NCBI GenBank assembly: GCA_903953195.1
Contig: CAJBIS010000053.1
Span: 1-17,205 of the forward strand
DNA length: 17,205 nucleotides
Reading direction: 5' to 3'
Source of the DNA: an uncultured Actinomycetes bacterium
Lineage (GTDB): Bacteria > Actinomycetota > Acidimicrobiia > Acidimicrobiales > Microtrichaceae
Shown one piece after another: positions 13,981-17,205 of the stretch. How positions within the stretch are numbered: position 1 is the first letter of the stretch; each line of letters starts with the position of its first letter. The translations under genes and the position numbers were made by a program. Below the pieces are notes generated by a model. The model worked only from the letters and a program-made list of their open reading frames with translations, had not been told where the DNA came from and ran no database searches.

Positions 13981-14472
13981 GTGTCGCACATGGTGATTTT
14001 CCAGACGCCCGGCGGAAGCCCCGGGTACAACCAGTTCGATTCGGTCAACGAGGCCGTGGCCTTCGTCGAGAAGCTCCGCAACGAACAGGGCATCGAGAAC
14101 GCCCGCATGTTCGCGCTCGAGGAGATCAAGTTCGACATCAAGACCTACTACCGGGTGGAGCTCCAGGCGCTGAACTCCGGTGCCGGCGCGCCCGCCGGTC
14201 AGGCAGCTCCGGCCGGCGGCGAGCCCCGGGCGTTCAGCGCTCCGCAGGCCCAGCCCGCTCCGGCTCCGGCTCCTGCTCCGCAGGCCCAGCCCGCGCCTGC
14301 TCCGGCTCCGCAGCCCCAGCCGGCTCCCGCTCCGGCACCGGCTCCTCAGGCCCAGCCTGCTCCGGCTCCGGTGCAGCCGGCCCCCGCTCCGGCTCCGGCT
14401 CCTCAGGCCCAGCCCGCTCCGGCTCCCGAGCCCGAGGCACCGGCTCCCCGTCGGGGTCTGTTCGGTCGCTGA
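13981..14472 (+). CDS. Unrecognised small-domain protein with Ala-Pro-Gln-rich tail
   Basis: 163 residues. Residues 1-62 look like a compact alpha/beta domain: strand HMVIFQT, a Gly/Pro turn (PGGSPGYNQF), helix SVNEAVAFVEKLRNEQG, strand NARMFALEEIKFDI and strand YYRVEL. Residues about 63-156 form a low-complexity linker of Ala, Pro and Gln with recurring QAQPAPAP units. The protein ends in a basic RRGLFGR. The domain-linker-short-basic-tail layout suggests an adaptor holding two partners apart, perhaps with the tail at a membrane or on another protein; this is inference. The GTG at 13981 is supported by AGGAGG 5 nt upstream (an ATG follows at 13990 but is 14 nt away from it). It has no signal peptide or membrane helix. 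I do not recognise a named family. It is divergent from the HEAT-repeat gene. Confidence 0.8.
   Translation: MSHMVIFQTPGGSPGYNQFDSVNEAVAFVEKLRNEQGIENARMFALEEIKFDIKTYYRVELQALNSGAGAPAGQAAPAGGEPRAFSAPQAQPAPAPAPAPQAQPAPAPAPQPQPAPAPAPAPQAQPAPAPVQPAPAPAPAPQAQPAPAPEPEAPAPRRGLFGR
14245..14430 (+). repeat. Ala-Pro-Gln coding repeat tract
   Basis: Units beginning CAG-GCC-CAG (or CAG-CCC-CAG) start at 14245, 14281, 14311, 14347 and 14404, with GC-rich Ala-Pro codon runs between. Spacings are 36, 30, 36 and 57 bp, all multiples of 3, so changes in copy number keep the frame. Confidence 0.75.
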
Positions 14473-14477
14473 TCGAC

Positions 14478-14506
14478 CACCTGTCGGCTCGCGGCCGGCT
14501 CAGGTG
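14478..14506. terminator. Possible hairpin between convergent genes
   Basis: CACCTG (14478-14483) and CAGGTG (14501-14506) are complementary, and an inner CGGC/GCCG pair (14485-14488 with 14494-14497) may extend the stem. It spans the 27-bp gap between the stops of the Ala-Pro-Gln gene and the minus-strand membrane-protein gene. There is no U-run. Confidence 0.3.
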
Positions 14507-14829
14507 ACGAGCAGTCCGAGCCCGACGACGATCACGCTGAACACGACGCCCACGAACGCGGCGATCGCGACCGCGGTCAGTACGAGCAGCAGGGCCGAGC
14601 GAACCTTCACGGACGTCGGCACCGTCACGCGCACCTTCGGTGCGTCATTCCGGGAGCGCTGCCGCGTCACCGTTCCCGATCCGCTCGAACTGGGTGCGCC
14701 CACAGCCGCTGCGAGCGGTGCGTCCGAGGTGGTGGCAGGCTGAGGCACCGGCCGTCGTCCGAACATGGCGACGCCGGCGACGATCGATGCGACCAGCACG
14801 ACGACGATTCCGATAGCGACGGCGACCAT
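14500..14829 (-). CDS. Small two-helix membrane protein
   Basis: 109-residue protein, family not recognised. A membrane helix at the very N-terminus (about 2-23, AVAIGIVVVLVASIVAGVAMF) is followed by a basic turn (GRRP) and a polar Pro/Ser/Ala stretch. After a basic segment (KVRVTVPTSVKVR) a second helix fills the C-terminus (about 78-108). Helix-loop-helix topology with the loop probably cytoplasmic is inferred from the Arg/Lys positions. Codon third positions are strongly G/C throughout, which supports real coding. The ATG at 14829 shares the tetranucleotide CATG with the ATG of the divergent YlbL-like gene. A TACGAT hexamer 10 nt upstream suggests a near-leaderless transcript. It could work with the YlbL-like protein, but only position suggests this. 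Confidence 0.68.
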   Translation of the reverse strand: MVAVAIGIVVVLVASIVAGVAMFGRRPVPQPATTSDAPLAAAVGAPSSSGSGTVTRQRSRNDAPKVRVTVPTSVKVRSALLLVLTAVAIAAFVGVVFSVIVVGLGLLVT

Positions 14830-16018
14830 GACGGATCACATCGTACCGACCGCAGGCGGTGAGGCGGAACCTGCGGCCGTCGTCGGCACCGACGTCGATG
14901 ACGGCCCGGCCCCCGCGCTTGCCGGCACGGAATCGTCGGCATCGGTGGACACGACGGACGTCGTCGACCTGGCCGCCCGACGGCGACGCCGGCGCTGGTG
15001 GTTGATCGGTTCGATGCTCGTGGTCACGGCCGTCCTGGCTGCGGTGCTCTTCGTGCCGTTGCCCTACTACCTGCTGCAACCGGGCTCGGTCCGTGGGGCG
15101 GAGCCGCTGGTGTCGATCGAGGGCGCGCCGACGTTCGAGCATCCGGGCGAGGTCTTCTTCACGACCGTCTACATCGATCAGGCGACGTTGGGGCTGCTGC
15201 TGCGTGGTGCGATCGACGACGCGATCGAGGTGCGAACTGAGGACGAGGTCTACGGGCGTGAGGGGCGCACCGGGAGTCAGCAGGTCAACCAGCAGCGGAT
15301 GGACCTGTCGAAGCTCGTGGCGACGAAGGTCGCGCTGGAGTACCTCGGCTACCCGGCCGCGCTCTCGGGTTCGGGTGCTCGGGTGCTCGGGCTGTCCCCG
15401 CAGTCGACGTCCGAGGGTCGGATCGCCGTGGGTGACGTGATCGTCGGCGTCGACGGTGCACCGATCCGTCTGCCGAGTGACATCGGCGTCGCGCTCGGCG
15501 ATCGTCGGCCCGGTGATGTCGTCCCCGTCGTGATCCGCCCGGCGGCCGCGGGTCAGCCGGAGCAGACGGTCGAGGTGACGCTCGCGGCGTCGCCGACCGA
15601 TCCACAGCGCCCGATCCTCGGTGTCGAGGTCGACGTCGTCGACCCGGTGATCGACTCGCCCGTCACGGTCTCGATCGATTCCGGTGACGTCACCGGGCCA
15701 TCAGCGGGGCTCGCCTGGTCGCTCGCCGTGATCGACCGACTCGTCGAGCCGTCGCTGACCGACGGCCGGGACGTCGCGGTGACCGGCGAGATCCTGGCCG
15801 ATGGGTCGGTCGGTGCCATCGGTGGCATCGCACAGAAGGTCGCAGCGGTGAAACGGGCCGGAGTGCAGACGTTCCTGTACCCGGCGGCGACGCCTCCCGC
15901 GGAGATCGAGGAGATCGAACGGATCGCAGGGGACGAGCTCGAGCTCCGACCGGTGCGCACACTCGACGAGGCGGTCGAGATCCTGCACCCCGGTGGGGTG
16001 AGACCACCGCCGGCCTGA
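14828..16018 (+). CDS. ylbL: YlbL-like membrane-anchored PDZ / Lon-domain protease
   Basis: 396 residues. An acidic, disordered cytoplasmic N-terminus (1-50) and six consecutive arginines (51-56) precede one membrane helix (about 57-79). The extracytoplasmic part begins PLPYYLLQPGS, the family hallmark. A PDZ-like domain (about 185-250, with GRIAVGDVIVGVDG) is followed by a Lon-type S16 proteolytic domain with Ser292 in SGDVTGPSAGLA and Lys337 in GGIAQKVAAVKRAG, the Ser-Lys catalytic dyad, which is intact. Bacillus YlbL and mycobacterial Rv3194c have this architecture. Start choice is open: the ATG at 14828 has no Shine-Dalgarno sequence and overlaps the divergent gene, and the next in-frame start is the GTG at 14945, which would remove 39 residues and the overlap. 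I keep 14828 because the intervening codons are G/C-ending in this frame. Confidence 0.88.
   Translation: MTDHIVPTAGGEAEPAAVVGTDVDDGPAPALAGTESSASVDTTDVVDLAARRRRRRWWLIGSMLVVTAVLAAVLFVPLPYYLLQPGSVRGAEPLVSIEGAPTFEHPGEVFFTTVYIDQATLGLLLRGAIDDAIEVRTEDEVYGREGRTGSQQVNQQRMDLSKLVATKVALEYLGYPAALSGSGARVLGLSPQSTSEGRIAVGDVIVGVDGAPIRLPSDIGVALGDRRPGDVVPVVIRPAAAGQPEQTVEVTLAASPTDPQRPILGVEVDVVDPVIDSPVTVSIDSGDVTGPSAGLAWSLAVIDRLVEPSLTDGRDVAVTGEILADGSVGAIGGIAQKVAAVKRAGVQTFLYPAATPPAEIEEIERIAGDELELRPVRTLDEAVEILHPGGVRPPPA
14840..14845 (-). promoter_or_regulatory. -10 element (TACGAT) for the small membrane-protein gene
   Basis: On the minus strand TACGAT lies 10 nt before the ATG at 14829, predicting a leader of only about 4 nt. 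It is the same hexamer as the moaE promoter but sits inside the first codons of the divergent YlbL-like gene. Confidence 0.45.
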
Positions 16019-16045
16019 GTCCGCCACCCGCGACCGGCGCGCTCG

Positions 16046-16051
16046 TAGCAT
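16046..16051 (+). promoter_or_regulatory. -10 element (TAGCAT) of a leaderless promoter for the DivIVA-domain gene
   Basis: TAGCAT is followed by 6 nt and then the ATG at 16058. It is the third identical hexamer and spacing in the window (with 2148 and 5092). It lies in the 39-bp gap after the YlbL-like gene; no Shine-Dalgarno sequence is seen. Confidence 0.6.
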
Positions 16052-16057
16052 CACGCC

Positions 16058-17205
16058 ATGGTCGACCCCATTCCGGATCCCCCCGATCTGGCCCCCGAGG
16101 ATCTGAGTGCCGTCGAGTTCGGCCGCTCCCGCAAGGGCTACGAACCGGTGGAGGTCACGGCACTGCTGGGGCGTGCCGCCGATGCGATCCGGGCGTGGCA
16201 GGAGCGTGACCGGCGACTCCAGGACCGAGTCGTTTCGTTGGCCGCGGACCTCGATGCGGCCCAGGTCATCGACGAGGACCGGATCACCTCGGCGCTCGGC
16301 GAGGAGACGGCGCGCATCATCGCCGCGGCCCGCGATGCGGCCTCGGAGATCCGTTCACGGGCGGAACAGGAGGCAGCTCGTCTCGTGGAGGAGGCCGACG
16401 CCGCCGCCGACGAGACGCGCTCGGCGGCGATCGAGGAGACGGCCGCGGCCCGCTCCGAGGCCGAACGGGAACGCACCGAGGCGACGCTGTCTGCGTCGGC
16501 GATGCGACAGGACGCCGAGCGCTACGCCGATGAACTGCGCGCGACGGCGCAGGCGGAGCACGACGAGCTCGTGGCCGCCGCCGAGTCGGTGCTCGCCGAG
16601 CGCACGGCCGAGGCCGACGGTGTGGCGGCCGGCATCCGGGAGACCGCCGAGGTGGAGCGCGACGCGCTCATCGCCGAGGGCGAGCGGGCCCGTGAGGACG
16701 CGCGAGGACTCGCAGCAGCCGAGATCGACCGAGCCCGGGACGATGCCGTCTCGATGATGGACGAGACGAAGGAGATCCGGACGAAGATGTTGCGGGATCT
16801 CGCCGAGCGGCACCGTGAGGCGCATCGGCAGATCGATGTCGCCCGCGCGGAACGCGACCGCATCGTCGACGCGATCCGTTCGCTCGGGGCGTCGCTCGAC
16901 GGAACGGTCGGTGAGCTCGTGGGCGACACCGATGACTCCGGGTTCGCCGGCGGATTCGACTCGGGTCCCCGGGCATCGATGAGCGTCGACGAGTTCGTCG
17001 TGGAGATCGAGGCGAACCTGCGACCGGTGCGCGAGATCGCCGGAAGCCCGATGTCACCGCTGGTCGGCTCAGCAGGCGCGGTAACCGCCGCTGATGATCC
17101 TGACGACGTCGGCGTTCACGACAGTGCAGACGACGGTGCAGACGACGACAGTGCAGACGACAGCGGTGTCGACGACGCGACGGATGACGTTGCCGTGGCC
17201 GCCGC
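16058..17205 (+). CDS. DivIVA-domain coiled-coil protein (3' truncated by the window)
   Basis: An open frame from the ATG at 16058 runs to the window edge without a stop, giving at least 382 residues. After an acidic lead (MVDPIPDPPDLAPEDL), the segment VEFGRSRKGYEPVEVTALL (19-37) matches the N-terminal DivIVA signature (F-x-x-x-[RK]-[RK]-G-Y-x-P-x-x-V), which in Wag31/DivIVA proteins senses curved membrane. A long Glu/Ala/Arg-rich heptad region (about 45-290) should form an extended coiled coil. The tail from about 345 is Asp-rich with repeated S-A-D-D/G-A-D-D units. DivIVA proteins mark poles or septa and organise wall growth. This one is more degenerate than a classical Wag31, so it may be a DivIVA-domain paralogue. 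Start fixed by the leaderless promoter geometry. Confidence 0.8.
   Translation, partial: MVDPIPDPPDLAPEDLSAVEFGRSRKGYEPVEVTALLGRAADAIRAWQERDRRLQDRVVSLAADLDAAQVIDEDRITSALGEETARIIAAARDAASEIRSRAEQEAARLVEEADAAADETRSAAIEETAAARSEAERERTEATLSASAMRQDAERYADELRATAQAEHDELVAAAESVLAERTAEADGVAAGIRETAEVERDALIAEGERAREDARGLAAAEIDRARDDAVSMMDETKEIRTKMLRDLAERHREAHRQIDVARAERDRIVDAIRSLGASLDGTVGELVGDTDDSGFAGGFDSGPRASMSVDEFVVEIEANLRPVREIAGSPMSPLVGSAGAVTAADDPDDVGVHDSADDGADDDSADDSGVDDATDDVAVAA
17123..17161 (+). repeat. Short 12-bp repeats in the acidic tail of the DivIVA-domain gene
   Basis: RGTGCAGACGAC (S/G-A-D-D) occurs at 17123-17134, 17135-17146 and 17150-17161, with one extra GAC codon between the second and third copies. 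Base composition here is less G/C-rich at third positions than in the coiled-coil region. Confidence 0.65.

Noticed and set aside
14245..14430. Periodic CAG-GCC-CAG repeats considered as a CRISPR-like or regulatory array
   Set aside because: The units are in frame within a coding gene, differ in length (30-57 bp) and have no unique spacers; they encode a Pro-Ala-Gln linker.

Overview
The window is GC-rich bacterial chromosome with strongly G/C-ending codons, many GTG starts and 4-bp stop/start overlaps. Gene content points to an actinobacterium: a SenX3-RegX3 pair, a YlbL-type Lon/PDZ protein, a zincin-like DUF2342-type protein and a DivIVA-domain coiled-coil protein. An N-terminal W-M-H-P-S-E motif, an MreB in an actinobacterial setting and leaderless TANNNT promoters make me lean to the class Acidimicrobiia (Ilumatobacter-like). 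That placement is inference, not proof. Coding density is about 95%, with no gene-free stretch over about 125 bp. I see no RNA gene, CRISPR array or transposon.

Layout. (1) 2-2081, + strand: the tail of an unidentified gene, then senX3- and regX3-like genes coupled by overlapping stop/start codons. (2) 2160-3665, + strand: an MFS-type permease, convergent with (3) two minus-strand genes, a zincin-like protein (5085-3697) and a membrane-anchored trypsin-fold protein (6058-5156). Both appear to have lost catalytic residues. (4) 6147-8168, + strand: a tight moaE / single-pass membrane protein / mreB cluster. (5) 8255-13104, + strand: a complete branched-chain-amino-acid-type ABC importer in the order ATPase, ATPase, permease, permease, lipoprotein. 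The first four genes are joined by GTGA overlaps; the binding protein has its own leader with a strong ribosome binding site. Hairpins at 13125-13222 close the unit. (6) 13941-13228, minus strand: a HEAT-repeat protein, divergent from (7) 13981-14472, an unrecognised small-domain protein with a long Ala-Pro-Gln tail. (8) 14829-14500, minus strand: a small two-helix membrane protein whose ATG shares the CATG tetranucleotide with the ATG of (9) 14828-16018, a YlbL-like Lon/PDZ protease. (10) 16058 to the window edge: a DivIVA-domain coiled-coil protein, cut off at its 3' end.

Functionally the window mixes housekeeping items: phosphate-type signalling, molybdopterin synthesis, amino-acid uptake, and cell-shape or polarity proteins. 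The points most worth a second look are a recurrent promoter module (TAGCAT or TACGAT, exactly 6 nt, then the start codon), two adjacent probable pseudo-proteases, the membrane protein between moaE and mreB, the Ala-Pro-Gln-tailed protein, and the colliding divergent start codons at 14827-14830. I did not find a clear-cut new defence or mobile system.
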